Shown in pieces: positions 8,192 through 16,896 of a stretch of 36,451 nucleotides of DNA. How positions within the stretch are numbered: position 1 is the stretch's first letter; every line of letters starts with the position of its first letter. Source of the DNA: CAZAGD01 sp964484485. GTDB taxonomy: Bacteria > Desulfobacterota > SM23-61. The notes under the pieces are model-generated. The model did not search any database and was not told the origin of the DNA. It saw only the letters and a program-made list of their open reading frames with translations. The position numbers were made by a program, and so were the translations under genes. The stretch is from positions 1-36,451 of the forward strand of contig CAZAGD010000085.1 of NCBI GenBank assembly GCA_964484485.1. The letters run 5' to 3'.

Positions 8192-10828
8192 TCAGTTGGC
8201 GCAAAATTTAATCGCTCCTTCTCCCAATTCGTTTAAAATTTCTTCTTTAATTTTTAAAAGTTTTTCCCTATCCGTTACTTTGGCGCCGCTCCCATCCTGG
8301 ATATAAAAAACATCTACTACTTGATCTACTTTAGTGGAGACTTTTGCGCTCCATATATTCAAACCTAAAGTATAAAATTTTTGAGCAATTTGGTAAAGCA
8401 GACCTGGACGGTCGCCCGCAAAAATTTCCATTATAGTATAAAAATCTGAGGTCGCGTTATCTATCTCCACCCGGGGGGTCTGCCGGGACGGATAGAATCG
8501 ATGAAGAAGGGGAAGAGAAAATCGGGCTAGCAGCTCTTCGACGGTCCTTTTCTTTTCTAAAACTTCCTTAAGCTCTTCCTGGATCTTTGACCAGCGGGGA
8601 AAGGAGAACAAATATTCAGGAATTAAATTTTGAACTTGAAAAATATCTACGGCAATTCCATTTTCCCAAGTATTTATTTGAGCAGAAAGGATATTCAACG
8701 AATTAGCGGTTAATACTCCGCAAATTTTGGCAAAAAGCCCCGGTTCATCTTGGGCGACTACGGTTATCTCCCCCCATCCTTGCTCTGACCTTTCTTCCCC
8801 ATCCAATACTACCTTTTGCTCACTAAGTTTTTCCGCCATGAGCATATGGCGAGCGATAGTTTGGGGTTCTTGCCAGGCTAACTGTTTGAGGGGTATGCTG
8901 ACCAGATATTGGGTCACTTTCCAGGGAGGTAATTGCCCATTTAAAAGATCCATTACCGCACTTTGCTTTTTTTCGATTAATTCTTGATCATCTTTTTTAA
9001 ATACCGCACCTTTTTCTAAAACGTGCAGCGTCTTCAAAAATAATTCGCGCATTAAGGTGTCCTTCCATACGTTCCAAGTATTGGGACCAACAGCCCTTAA
9101 ATCAGCAAAAGAAAGTAAATAAAGCATACGTAGCCTTTCTTCGTCGCCCACTTTTTGGGCGAAGCGCAGGACAAGGTTCTCTTCGTTTAAGTCCCTTCTT
9201 TGCGCGATTTCTACAAGGGTTTGGTGTTCCCGCACTAAAAACCGCAGATGGGCAATTTGTTCAGGAGAAAGGTTGAGTCTTTGTCCAATGCCCGCAGCAA
9301 TATCTTCCCCTCGCCGGGCATGGGCAGCCCCCTCACCCTTTCCCAGATCATGGAGAAATACGCCTAACTTCAGAAGTCCTGGGTCGTCTATTTCTCTCAT
9401 AATTTGGCCAAATAATGGATAAGATTGGCTGTTAATCTCCTTTTCCAAATTTTCCAACTCCCGCACTGCATATATGGAATGGATATCCACGGGATAAATG
9501 TGATATCGATCATATTGGACTTGGCAATGAATTTTCTCAAATTCCGGCAAAAACTTTGGCAAGAAACCAGTCTCGTGCATAGTTTCTAATACTAAGGACA
9601 AATTTCCTCGGGCGGCGAAAAATGACCAGAAGTATTTAATAGACTCCTCTGCCGAACGGAATTTTTCCTCCACCACGTCCAATTGCCCAGATATCATTTC
9701 TTTAAGCTGGCTATCCATCTCAACGCCATATTTGTGCACAATAGCGAATGCTTTCCAAATGGCTAAAGGCTGGCGGTCAAATAAAGATGGGTCCGTAGCT
9801 ATTAATTTCCCATGATAAATGGAAAAACCAGGAAAAATTTCAGCAGATGCTGGCTTTCTGTATTCGCCCAAGGCAAAAGCTTGCTCGTGGAGACACCTAT
9901 CCAGGAGGTGCGCAGAAATTTGATAGATATGGAGGGCATGGCGAAAATAATCCTGTAAAAAAAGCTCGGTCGCTTTAACCATCTCCGGCTCTTTATACCC
10001 CAGTAATGAAGCAATTCTTTCCTGGTCTTCGAAAGAGAGGCGGTCTTCGCGGCGTTGATAGAAATAATGAAGTTGATTTCTCACCCGCCATAGAAAATTT
10101 AAAGCCTTCCGTAGCGTGTGCCATTCTTTCTCGGAAAGTATTTTCTTTTCGGTTAATTCTCTGGTCGTGCTTAGGCGATATTTAATTTTAGCCGCCCACC
10201 AAGCGGCGTGGTAGTCTCGCAACCCCCCTTTTCCCTCTTTTACCTCCGGCTCCAGGATAAAAACTGAATCCCCATAATGTTTGTGTCTATCTTTTATTGT
10301 TTGCTGAATTTTTAAGATTAAATCTTGCTCTCTGCCTCGGGCGACTACTTCCCATAATTTTCTTTCCCACTCATAAAAAACTTTTTTGTCCCCCGCTACC
10401 CAGCGCGCATCCAAAAAGGAAATGAAAAGATCCAAATCTTTGGCGCTTGCTCGCCAACTTTCTGGCGGAGTTTGAATCGTATAACCCAAGGTCAATCCCC
10501 AGTCCCAAAGCGGGTATAGCATCCTTCTAATCCATTCCTCTATTTTTTTCCCCTTTCCTGGCGCATGGAGGATTAAAAGATCTATATCCGAATAAGGGCT
10601 AAGTTCTTCCCGGCCATAACCTCCTCTAGCCAGGCACGTAATATTTTCCTCTAATTGTTCATCCTGAAAAGCTATTTTAAATAAGCCGCGGAGCACTCTA
10701 TCCATTAAATCAGCATGAGCCTGACCGTACTCCCCGCCAGCAATTCCTTCTTCATGGCGGTTTTTCAGCCAATCTCGGCCTTTTAGGTAGAACCTTTTAA
10801 TATCTTCTAAATTGACTAATGGGCACAT
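8192..10828 (-). CDS. glnD: [Protein-PII] uridylyltransferase / uridylyl-removing enzyme
   Basis: GlnD uridylylates PII when glutamine is low and removes UMP when it is high. All family domains are present in order: a nucleotidyltransferase with GGYGREELSPYSDIDLL near residue 68; the PII-uridylyltransferase helical region with KEGKGGLRDYH; an HD domain with FLHDLGKGEGAAHARRG near residue 490; and two C-terminal ACT domains (starting near 684 and 796, DEPGLFAKICGVL and DRPGLLYQIAQKF) that sense glutamine. I chose ATG 10828 (878 residues); a TTG at 10840 in frame is possible, and neither has a clear ribosome site. It follows glnK by about 45 bp on the same strand, so enzyme and substrate are likely co-transcribed. 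Confidence 0.95.
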   Translation of the reverse strand: MCPLVNLEDIKRFYLKGRDWLKNRHEEGIAGGEYGQAHADLMDRVLRGLFKIAFQDEQLEENITCLARGGYGREELSPYSDIDLLILHAPGKGKKIEEWIRRMLYPLWDWGLTLGYTIQTPPESWRASAKDLDLFISFLDARWVAGDKKVFYEWERKLWEVVARGREQDLILKIQQTIKDRHKHYGDSVFILEPEVKEGKGGLRDYHAAWWAAKIKYRLSTTRELTEKKILSEKEWHTLRKALNFLWRVRNQLHYFYQRREDRLSFEDQERIASLLGYKEPEMVKATELFLQDYFRHALHIYQISAHLLDRCLHEQAFALGEYRKPASAEIFPGFSIYHGKLIATDPSLFDRQPLAIWKAFAIVHKYGVEMDSQLKEMISGQLDVVEEKFRSAEESIKYFWSFFAARGNLSLVLETMHETGFLPKFLPEFEKIHCQVQYDRYHIYPVDIHSIYAVRELENLEKEINSQSYPLFGQIMREIDDPGLLKLGVFLHDLGKGEGAAHARRGEDIAAGIGQRLNLSPEQIAHLRFLVREHQTLVEIAQRRDLNEENLVLRFAQKVGDEERLRMLYLLSFADLRAVGPNTWNVWKDTLMRELFLKTLHVLEKGAVFKKDDQELIEKKQSAVMDLLNGQLPPWKVTQYLVSIPLKQLAWQEPQTIARHMLMAEKLSEQKVVLDGEERSEQGWGEITVVAQDEPGLFAKICGVLTANSLNILSAQINTWENGIAVDIFQVQNLIPEYLFSFPRWSKIQEELKEVLEKKRTVEELLARFSLPLLHRFYPSRQTPRVEIDNATSDFYTIMEIFAGDRPGLLYQIAQKFYTLGLNIWSAKVSTKVDQVVDVFYIQDGSGAKVTDREKLLKIKEEILNELGEGAIKFCAN

Positions 10829-10873
10829 CTTAAATTTCAAATTCGTAAAGAAGATTAACTCGCTTATTATGGT

Positions 10874-11212
10874 TTATAAAGCGTTTTCGCCCCGCTCTCC
10901 TGTCCTAATCCTTATCGCATCCTCCACCGGTAAGACAAATATCTTACCGTCTCCAATTTTGCCAGTTTTAGCGGCCTTAGCTATTGTTTCCACTACTCTG
11001 GTGACTACTTGGTCAGGAACCACTACTTCAATCTTGATTTTAGGAACTAATTCCACTACATATTCGGCCCCCCGGTAAACTTCTTTGTGGCCCTTTTGCC
11101 TGCCAAAACCCCGCACTTCAGTAACGGTCATGCCCTGCACGGCCACAGCACTAAGGGCATTTTTCACCTCATCCAATTTGAACGGCTTAATGATCGCTTC
11201 TATTTTTTTCAT
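10874..11212 (-). CDS. glnK: Nitrogen regulatory protein PII (GlnK type)
   Basis: This 112-residue PII trimer subunit senses 2-oxoglutarate, ATP and ADP. Tyr51, the GlnD uridylylation site, is present in the T-loop (YRGAEYVVELVPK). The B-loop TGKIGDGKIFV and C-loop RTGERGENAL are intact, as is the N-terminal MKKIEAIIKPFKLDEVK. ATG 11212 follows GGGGAGGTATAA. The gene lies 55 bp downstream of amt and 45 bp upstream of glnD. That amt-glnK pairing is the classic arrangement in which PII blocks the ammonium channel, hence glnK rather than glnB. Identification is secure. Confidence 0.96.
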   Translation of the reverse strand: MKKIEAIIKPFKLDEVKNALSAVAVQGMTVTEVRGFGRQKGHKEVYRGAEYVVELVPKIKIEVVVPDQVVTRVVETIAKAAKTGKIGDGKIFVLPVEDAIRIRTGERGENAL

Positions 11213-11267
11213 TTATACCTCCCCGCCCATCTTCCTTATTCAGAAAGGCTACGTTTTGGGTTTGGCC

Positions 11268-12497
11268 CTAAAAATTATATCCCTTTTCATTGTGTTGGCT
11301 TAAATCTAAACCATCTTCTTCTTCCTCTTCTTTAACCCTTAGCCCCATCAACCGATCTAAAATTTTGAGCAAGATAAAAGTAACGCCAAAGGCATAAATC
11401 CAGGTAACCAACACGCTGATTATTTGTATTCCCAATAACTGGGCATTGCCGAAAAACAAGCCATTATTACCAGCTTCATTAATGGCCTTAGAAGCAAACA
11501 AACCTGTAGCAATTGCCCCCCAGGTTCCTCCTATTCCATGAATACCCACCACGTCTAAACTATCATCATACCCAAATTTGTTCTTCATGAGAACAGCCAA
11601 ATAACAGAAAATGCCACCGCCCAAACCAATAATCAAAGCTGATATAGGACCTACATACCCGGAGGCAGGGGTAATAGCCACCAATCCCGCTACGGCCCCA
11701 CTGGCCCCGCCTAAGGTAGTCGGTTTTCCTTTGATCAACCATTCAATAAACAACCAAGAAAAAGCAGCCCCGGCTGTAGCTACATGCGTAGCGACAAAAG
11801 CGCTCACGCTTAATTTGCCAGCCGCAATAGCACTGCCCGCATTAAAACCAAACCAACCAAACCAGAGTATTCCCACTCCGGTGATCGTCATGGGCAGATT
11901 ATGGGGCGCCATGGGTTCTAAACCATAACCTTTTCTCTTCCCGATGAGGAGCGCGGCAGCTAAGGCGGAGATTCCTGAGTTTATGTGCACCACAGTACCT
12001 CCCGCAAAATCTAAAGCGCCCATTTCCCGCATCCAACCCTTAACTCCCCACACCCAATGCGCTAAAGGATCATAAACTAAGGTACTCCATAAGAGAGTAA
12101 AAAGCACGAAAGTCTTGAACTTCATTCTTTCCGCGAATGCCCCAGTAATTAAAGCTGGCGTTATTATGGCAAACATGGCTTGAAAGATCATAAATGCTTG
12201 ATGGGGAACAGTCGGTGCGTAATCAGGATGGGGATCTAAGCCCACTCCTCTCAATCCAAACCAGGAAAAACTTCCTATAATTCCCCCTATATCAGTTCCA
12301 AAAGACAGGCTATAGCCAAATATTATCCACTGAATGGTCACCAAAGCCATGATAAAAAAGCTATGCATAATTGTTCCCAATACATTTTTGGCCCGCACCA
12401 TTCCTCCATAGAAAAGAGCTAACCCCGGCGTCATTAAAAGCACAAGAGCTGCCGAAGTTAATAACCAGGCTGTATCTCCTGGATCTATCTTGCCCAT
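11268..12497 (-). CDS. amt: Ammonium transporter (Amt/MEP/Rh family)
   Basis: This polytopic inner-membrane channel has 410 residues from ATG 12497, which is preceded by AAAGGGGGAAAT; a longer frame from 12569 has no ribosome site and overlaps the putative promoter. Both pore histidines are visible: DFAGGTVVHINSGISAL and GIHGIGGTWGAIATGLFA. Other family blocks are PGLALFYGGMVRAKN and WFGWFGFNAGSA. The N-terminus starts directly at the first membrane helix, so there is no signal peptide as in some Amt proteins. The tail after the last helix is acidic (VKEEEEEDGLDLSQH), where GlnK would be expected to act. It leads the amt-glnK-glnD operon and has a sigma-54-like sequence 45 bp upstream. Confidence 0.95.
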   Translation of the reverse strand: MGKIDPGDTAWLLTSAALVLLMTPGLALFYGGMVRAKNVLGTIMHSFFIMALVTIQWIIFGYSLSFGTDIGGIIGSFSWFGLRGVGLDPHPDYAPTVPHQAFMIFQAMFAIITPALITGAFAERMKFKTFVLFTLLWSTLVYDPLAHWVWGVKGWMREMGALDFAGGTVVHINSGISALAAALLIGKRKGYGLEPMAPHNLPMTITGVGILWFGWFGFNAGSAIAAGKLSVSAFVATHVATAGAAFSWLFIEWLIKGKPTTLGGASGAVAGLVAITPASGYVGPISALIIGLGGGIFCYLAVLMKNKFGYDDSLDVVGIHGIGGTWGAIATGLFASKAINEAGNNGLFFGNAQLLGIQIISVLVTWIYAFGVTFILLKILDRLMGLRVKEEEEEDGLDLSQHNEKGYNF

Positions 12498-12542
12498 ATT
12501 TCCCCCTTTAATCTTAATTAAAGTTTTTATTTGCCAGGGATA

Positions 12543-12559
12543 TTCAAGGGGGATGCCAA
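12543..12559 (-). promoter_or_regulatory. Candidate sigma-54 promoter of amt-glnK-glnD (imperfect -12)
   Basis: The minus strand reads TTGGCATCCCCCTTGAA, matching the -24 element TTGGCA and the TTG of the -12 element at correct spacing. The second base of the -12 GC is A. The transcript would begin near 12532, giving a leader of about 35 bases before ATG 12497. Genes of this kind are classic NtrC targets, which supports the call; the -12 mismatch weakens it. Confidence 0.45.
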
Positions 12560-12759
12560 TCTTGTTCAAAAATTATTTTTTGTAAAAAAGCCAATAGAAT
12601 TGAATGATTTGGGTTTGAATTTCGTTATGAATATTTTAAAAAAAGTTTTAATTTTAGGCAGCATGGAAAGAAAAAGGCCATTTCTTTTGGCGATCTTCTT
12701 TTTATATCAATGATTTAAACCAATGTGCTCAAAATTTAGCAAGATGGGTAAAATCTATC

Positions 12760-13200
12760 TCAATAACTTTGGGGAGTTATTTTCAGGTCTTCTTCTACGG
12801 CCTGAAAAAAATCTGCCGAGGCCCTTTCCCAGGAAGTTGAAGTTCTCTGAGATTTATCCCCTATGAACTTTATCTCCAATTTGCTTTTCTTTTGCCCGGC
12901 ATCTTTGTTGGAAATTTCCACCAGAAAACTTTCGGGAGAATTTCTCATTTTGAATATGCCCCGCCAAATAACTTCTTCCCTTCCCAGACGGCGGATTTGG
13001 AAAGAACTTCCTTTATTCTTTCGGGCATATCCTTGGAGAAAAGAATTAAGTTTGGGGTGGAAATCAGAAAAATTTAAATCATATATTCGGGAATAATTAT
13101 CTCTGGGCAGAATTTTTTCCGAGATCTTCTCCAAAGATGCACAGCCCAAGCTTAAAGTAAGCATAATCAAGAAAAAGCTTTTAATTAGGTATGTGCTCAT
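12760..13200 (-). CDS. Small putative lipoprotein, unknown function
   Basis: This 146-residue protein has a short charged N-terminus, a hydrophobic stretch and a lipobox LSLGC with the lipidated cysteine at residue 20, so it should be attached to a membrane on the outside. The rest is charged and soluble (IRRLGREEVIWRGIFKMR, SKLEIKFIGD) with alternating beta-like segments and a short acidic helix at the end. I do not recognise a family. ATG 13200 has only a weak site (CAGGTA) before it. It is divergent from the plus-strand polyferredoxin gene and 262 bp upstream of amt on the same strand, so it could share a transcript with amt, but amt appears to have its own promoter. Confidence 0.65.
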   Translation of the reverse strand: MSTYLIKSFFLIMLTLSLGCASLEKISEKILPRDNYSRIYDLNFSDFHPKLNSFLQGYARKNKGSSFQIRRLGREEVIWRGIFKMRNSPESFLVEISNKDAGQKKSKLEIKFIGDKSQRTSTSWERASADFFQAVEEDLKITPQSY

Positions 13201-13406
13201 TACCTGTTAGCGTACCATCAATTTTTGATTGACGAAAGAATAAATTTTAAGTTAGTTTAATTTTTGAACATGAACCTAAGGTGGAATGTAAAAATACGGA
13301 AAAGAATATTTGATGAGGTCATTTATTATAAAAGATTACCGCCTTTGTTGTTCAAATATAGAGTTTGAAGATTTTTTTTGGAAGCCAAAGGAGATAATAA
13401 AAAAAT

Positions 13407-14405
13407 ATGGAAGGAGATACGCTCTATCAAGAATTTTCCAAAATTATAGGTGGTGGTGAATCAAAGATTTTGCCCCAGATTATTAAAAAAATTGCCGATG
13501 AAAAGGAAATTAAGATCCTCCTGAACGCTTTCCCGCCGGCCACGGCTTCGGAATTAGCCACTAAAAGCGGCATTTCTCAAGTAGAAGTCGAAAGCATGAT
13601 CCAGCACTTATTCCAAAAAGGGCTAATTTTTCAATCAAAGAAAGAGGGCGAGCCCAAATATTATCGAGTTAAAACTGTTCCGCAATTTCATGATAGCTCT
13701 GTCCTTTGGGCCGGGGCCACTCGCGAATTTCTTGACCTTTGGAAAGAATATACCGAAAAAGAATGGGCGGATTTCGGGAGAGTGGTGGAAGCCTTCCTGC
13801 CCAGGCCAGCGGTCCGCGTTATCCCCGTGGGCGCCACCATTGAGTCCAAAGCTAAAGTTTTGGCCTTTGAAGATGTGCGCGAAATAGTTAATCAGGCTAG
13901 AAATTTAGCGGTTACGCGCTGCACATGTCGGGTAGTTGACGGTAAATGTGGCAAGCCCCTTGAGGTGTGCATTCAGGTGAATCGAGCTGCTGATTATGCC
14001 CTCCAAAGAGGAACGGGCCGGGCCATATCCAAAGAAGAAGCCATGAACATTCTGCATTTAGCGGAAAAAGAAGGCTTAATCCATATAGTCGATAATCGCC
14101 AAAAAGTTGACCACATCATTTGCAACTGCTGCCGAGATTGTTGTATTAACTGGAAGCTGCCCAATCCCCGCAAATTTGTTGATCCCAGTCGATTCCAAGC
14201 TTTAGTCAACCATGAAGATTGTTTAGGTTGCGGCGTTTGTTTAGAGCGTTGCTTTTTTGGCGCCATTATATTAGAAGGGCAGGAACCGAAAGCCCGCATC
14301 ATTCCGGAAAAATGTGTGGGATGCGGTGTATGCACGATAACTTGTCCGGCTGAAGCCATTACCCTAAAAGAAGTTCGTCCTGTGGAAGTCATTCCCCCAG
14401 CTTGA
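13407..14405 (+). CDS. Winged-helix and cysteine-rich [4Fe-4S] ferredoxin protein
   Basis: This 332-residue protein has three parts. Residues about 45-100 look like a MarR/ArsR-type winged helix (ATASELATKSGISQVEVESM, then a KYYRVK wing). Residues about 170-250 form a cysteine-rich domain with CTCRVVDGKCGKPLEVC and HIICNCCRDCCIN. The end is an 8-Fe ferredoxin pair (CLGCGVCLERCFFGAI and CVGCGVCTITCPAEAI). There is no membrane segment or export signal, so it is cytosolic. ATG 13407 is preceded by AAAGGAG about 12 bases away. It stands alone on the plus strand. The family occurs in anaerobes as an uncharacterised ferredoxin-like protein; a redox-sensing regulator or an electron carrier with a protein-docking winged helix are both possible. 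Confidence 0.75.
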   Translation: MEGDTLYQEFSKIIGGGESKILPQIIKKIADEKEIKILLNAFPPATASELATKSGISQVEVESMIQHLFQKGLIFQSKKEGEPKYYRVKTVPQFHDSSVLWAGATREFLDLWKEYTEKEWADFGRVVEAFLPRPAVRVIPVGATIESKAKVLAFEDVREIVNQARNLAVTRCTCRVVDGKCGKPLEVCIQVNRAADYALQRGTGRAISKEEAMNILHLAEKEGLIHIVDNRQKVDHIICNCCRDCCINWKLPNPRKFVDPSRFQALVNHEDCLGCGVCLERCFFGAIILEGQEPKARIIPEKCVGCGVCTITCPAEAITLKEVRPVEVIPPA

Positions 14406-14440
14406 CTTTGATTCTATTTTTAATTTAGCGACCTCTTAAA

Positions 14441-14530
14441 AAGGCCATTCCATTATTCCTGGGATGGCCAGAATCCAGTATTTTCAAGGAATTTCTGGAC
14501 TCCCGCTTTCGCGGGAGTGACCGAAAAGTC
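14441..14530. repeat. Dispersed palindromic repeat, copy 1
   Basis: The core 14471-14530 matches 26512-26570 (ATCCAGTATTTTCAA, TTTCTGGACT, CCGAAAAGTC in the same order and spacing). It holds the hairpin TCCCGCTTTCGCGGGA, and just upstream GGCCATTCC pairs with GGGATGGCC. The unit resembles the widespread REP-type repeat built around hairpins of the TCATTCCCGCGAAAGCGGG kind. It lies between two convergent genes, where it may also stop transcription. Confidence 0.75.
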
Positions 14531-14591
14531 AGTTTTTTAAAAGATCTCCATTAATTTTCCTGGCGTTCTCGGCGATCTTTGCGGTGATTGT

Positions 14592-15428
14592 TTATTTACT
14601 CTCTATTACCCCGTTGCGCAATACAGCCTGCCCTCTATCATTATAGGCTTCTAAAAGATATAAGTTGCTGTGCGGAGACCATACCTTTACTTGGAGCGTT
14701 TCTCCGGGAATGACGGGAGCGCTGAAGCGGGCGGCATAAGATTTTATCCGGTCAGCATCCCCTTGCCATACTTCTTTTATAAAACGCCGGCAAACTACTC
14801 CATATGTACAAAGGCCGTGAAGAATAGGTTGGGCGAACCCTACGGCTTTAGCTACGGCCGGATCGATGTGCAGTGGGTTACGATCGCCGGACATTCGATA
14901 AAGGGCAGCCTGGTTTGGATCAGTAGGGGCATCAAAGACATAATCAGGATCTTTAGCAGGAAGAGGCGGTAGCTCCTTTTTGGGTTGCGCAGAGCCGCCA
15001 AAACCTCCTGCTCCGCGAACAAAAACTCCCGCCCAATTGGTGCATAAAGGCGTACCATTTTTATCCTGCGAGTCAAAGCGCATGACGATGAGCGCTCCAG
15101 ATCCTTTGTCATATATACCTTCGATTACGGTGGTTGTTAACACTGTTCCTCTGCGGGGAAGAGGATTATGGATCTGCAGGGTTTGCTCCCCATGGACTAC
15201 CATAGCAAAATTGGCTTTCGTAGAAAGGAAGGCTTCTGCTCCCGCATTGGCCGGCAGGATCACTCCAAAGGTAGGAAAAGCTTTAAAATCCTTAGCTCCT
15301 TCATAAACATAGGTCAAATCATCCTTAGTAAAGCCTATCCCCAAAGCATAAATAATTAAATCCCTTTCCTCATAAGTAAATTCATAAGGACCGAAAACTT
15401 TACCCACCGCCTCAAAATTTAGGGCCAT
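14592..15428 (-). CDS. MaoC-family (R)-specific enoyl-CoA hydratase / hydratase 2-like
   Basis: This 278-residue double hot-dog protein has an N-terminal MaoC-like half and a catalytic C-terminal half. The hydratase-2 motif is clear: MSGDRNPLHIDPAVAKAVGF followed by PILHGLCTYG, with the catalytic Asp and His. The family adds water to trans-2-enoyl-CoA to give (R)-3-hydroxyacyl-CoA, in beta-oxidation, PHA supply or related acyl chemistry; the substrate here is unknown. ATG 15428 follows AAAGGAGAAAAAT. It begins only 20 bp after the NtrC-type regulator gene on the same strand, so it is probably co-transcribed with the ammonium-sensing two-component genes. The functional link is not obvious. Confidence 0.88.
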   Translation of the reverse strand: MALNFEAVGKVFGPYEFTYEERDLIIYALGIGFTKDDLTYVYEGAKDFKAFPTFGVILPANAGAEAFLSTKANFAMVVHGEQTLQIHNPLPRRGTVLTTTVIEGIYDKGSGALIVMRFDSQDKNGTPLCTNWAGVFVRGAGGFGGSAQPKKELPPLPAKDPDYVFDAPTDPNQAALYRMSGDRNPLHIDPAVAKAVGFAQPILHGLCTYGVVCRRFIKEVWQGDADRIKSYAARFSAPVIPGETLQVKVWSPHSNLYLLEAYNDRGQAVLRNGVIESK

Positions 15429-15448
15429 ATTTTTCTCCTTTCTACTTT

Positions 15449-16888
15449 TTATTCGTCCTCCGCAATAGTTACATCTTTTCTGATCTTATAACGCTCCATC
15501 TTAGAACGCAAGGTATTGCGATTAATCCCTAAGAGTGTCGCTGCTTGTACTTGATTTCCTTTGGTCTCCTGGAGAGCTTTTTTTATGAGCATCTTTTCGA
15601 TCACGGAAATAAAGTCTATTTGGCCAGAAGACCGAGCCAATTCTTTGAGTTCTTTGAAGACCGGCTCTATGAGCAGCTCCAGTTTTTCTTCCAAATCCAT
15701 CTGCTTTTGCAGATCTACGGTCCGAGTATCTTCTAAGGGAAAATCATCTGAGAGGAGAGCGGAGCCTCTGGCTAATACTAATCCGCGCTTGATAACATTT
15801 TCTAATTCCCGGACATTGCCTGGCCAGGAGTAACGCATTAATTTTTCCAACGCCTCCGCAGAGATTTCGGTCACATTGGGGTTAATTTGGGGACCAAACT
15901 TTTTTAAAAAATAACTTACCAACTCTGGTATATCTTCTTTGCGTTCTCGCAAAGGAGGAAGAAAGATGGTAACTACTTGCAAACGGTAATATAAATCCTG
16001 CCGGAAACTACCTTCCCGTATGGCTTTCTCCAGATCTTTATTGGTAGCCGCAATTAGCCGCACATTAACCGTAATTCGTTCACTTCCTCCTAATCTTTCG
16101 AACTGGCCATCTTGTAAAACGCGTAAAATTTTAGCCTGGGTGGCCGGGGTCATATCTCCTATTTCATCCAGAAAAATTGTTCCTCCTTGAGCCTGTTCAA
16201 ATTTGCCAATGCGCCTGGTTAAAGCCCCAGTAAAGGCTCCCTTTTCATGACCAAAAAGCTCACTTTCTAAAAGGGTTTCGGGTATGGCGGCACAGTTCAC
16301 GGGCAAAAAAGGTTTATCAGCTCGGCTGCTGTGGTGATATATAGCGCGGGCAATTAATTCTTTGCCGGTGCCGCTTTCGCCACGCAAAAGCACAGTAACC
16401 TCTGTCGGGGCTACTTGTCCAATAATCTTATAAATTTCTTGCATAGCCAAAGATGAACCCACAATGGCTTCTCCCTCGCTGGTTTGTTGGGGCTGGCCAG
16501 CCCAAGAAACTACTTTTTTCATCATCTGCGCTATTTCCAGGGCCCGCATCACTAACCTCTTCATCTGCGGCACAGCGAAAGGTTTGAGAATATAATCAAA
16601 GGCCCCAAACTTCATGGCTTCAATAGCCGTATCTGTAGTGCCAAAGGCGGTCATCAGAATTACTAAGGATTTGGGATCTTGATCTTTTATTATTTTTAAA
16701 ACTTCTAGGCCACTCAGTCCGGGCATCCTTATGTCCATAATGACCAAATCTGGCTTATTCTCCGCAAAGAGATGGAGGGCTTCTTCGCCATTCTTACCAG
16801 CGCAGACTTCTAAGCCATCTGCTTGCAGCAGGCGAGTCAATGAATAACGCATACTTGGGTCATCATCGACAATTAATACTCTGGCCAT
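15449..16888 (-). CDS. NtrC-family sigma-54 response regulator, partner of the Amt-kinase
   Basis: This 479-residue regulator has a receiver domain with phospho-acceptor Asp52 (VIMDIRMPG) and a sigma-54 AAA+ domain from about 145 to 385 (GESGTGKE Walker A, HEKGAFTGAL for sigma-54 contact, second region MTPATQAKILRVLQDGQ). A Fis-type helix-turn-helix closes it (LGINRNTLRSKM). It should activate sigma-54 promoters once phosphorylated. ATG 16888 comes 8 bp after the stop of the Amt-histidine kinase, and its ribosome site overlaps that stop, so the two are translationally linked and surely a cognate pair. Targets are not shown by the sequence; the amt and glnA operons are obvious candidates. Confidence 0.93.
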   Translation of the reverse strand: MARVLIVDDDPSMRYSLTRLLQADGLEVCAGKNGEEALHLFAENKPDLVIMDIRMPGLSGLEVLKIIKDQDPKSLVILMTAFGTTDTAIEAMKFGAFDYILKPFAVPQMKRLVMRALEIAQMMKKVVSWAGQPQQTSEGEAIVGSSLAMQEIYKIIGQVAPTEVTVLLRGESGTGKELIARAIYHHSSRADKPFLPVNCAAIPETLLESELFGHEKGAFTGALTRRIGKFEQAQGGTIFLDEIGDMTPATQAKILRVLQDGQFERLGGSERITVNVRLIAATNKDLEKAIREGSFRQDLYYRLQVVTIFLPPLRERKEDIPELVSYFLKKFGPQINPNVTEISAEALEKLMRYSWPGNVRELENVIKRGLVLARGSALLSDDFPLEDTRTVDLQKQMDLEEKLELLIEPVFKELKELARSSGQIDFISVIEKMLIKKALQETKGNQVQAATLLGINRNTLRSKMERYKIRKDVTIAEDE

Positions 16889-16896
16889 ATCTTTAC

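Noticed and set aside
12531..12713. A 60-codon plus-strand frame between amt and the lipoprotein
   Set aside because: It covers the amt leader and putative promoter, has no ribosome site and no recognisable family.
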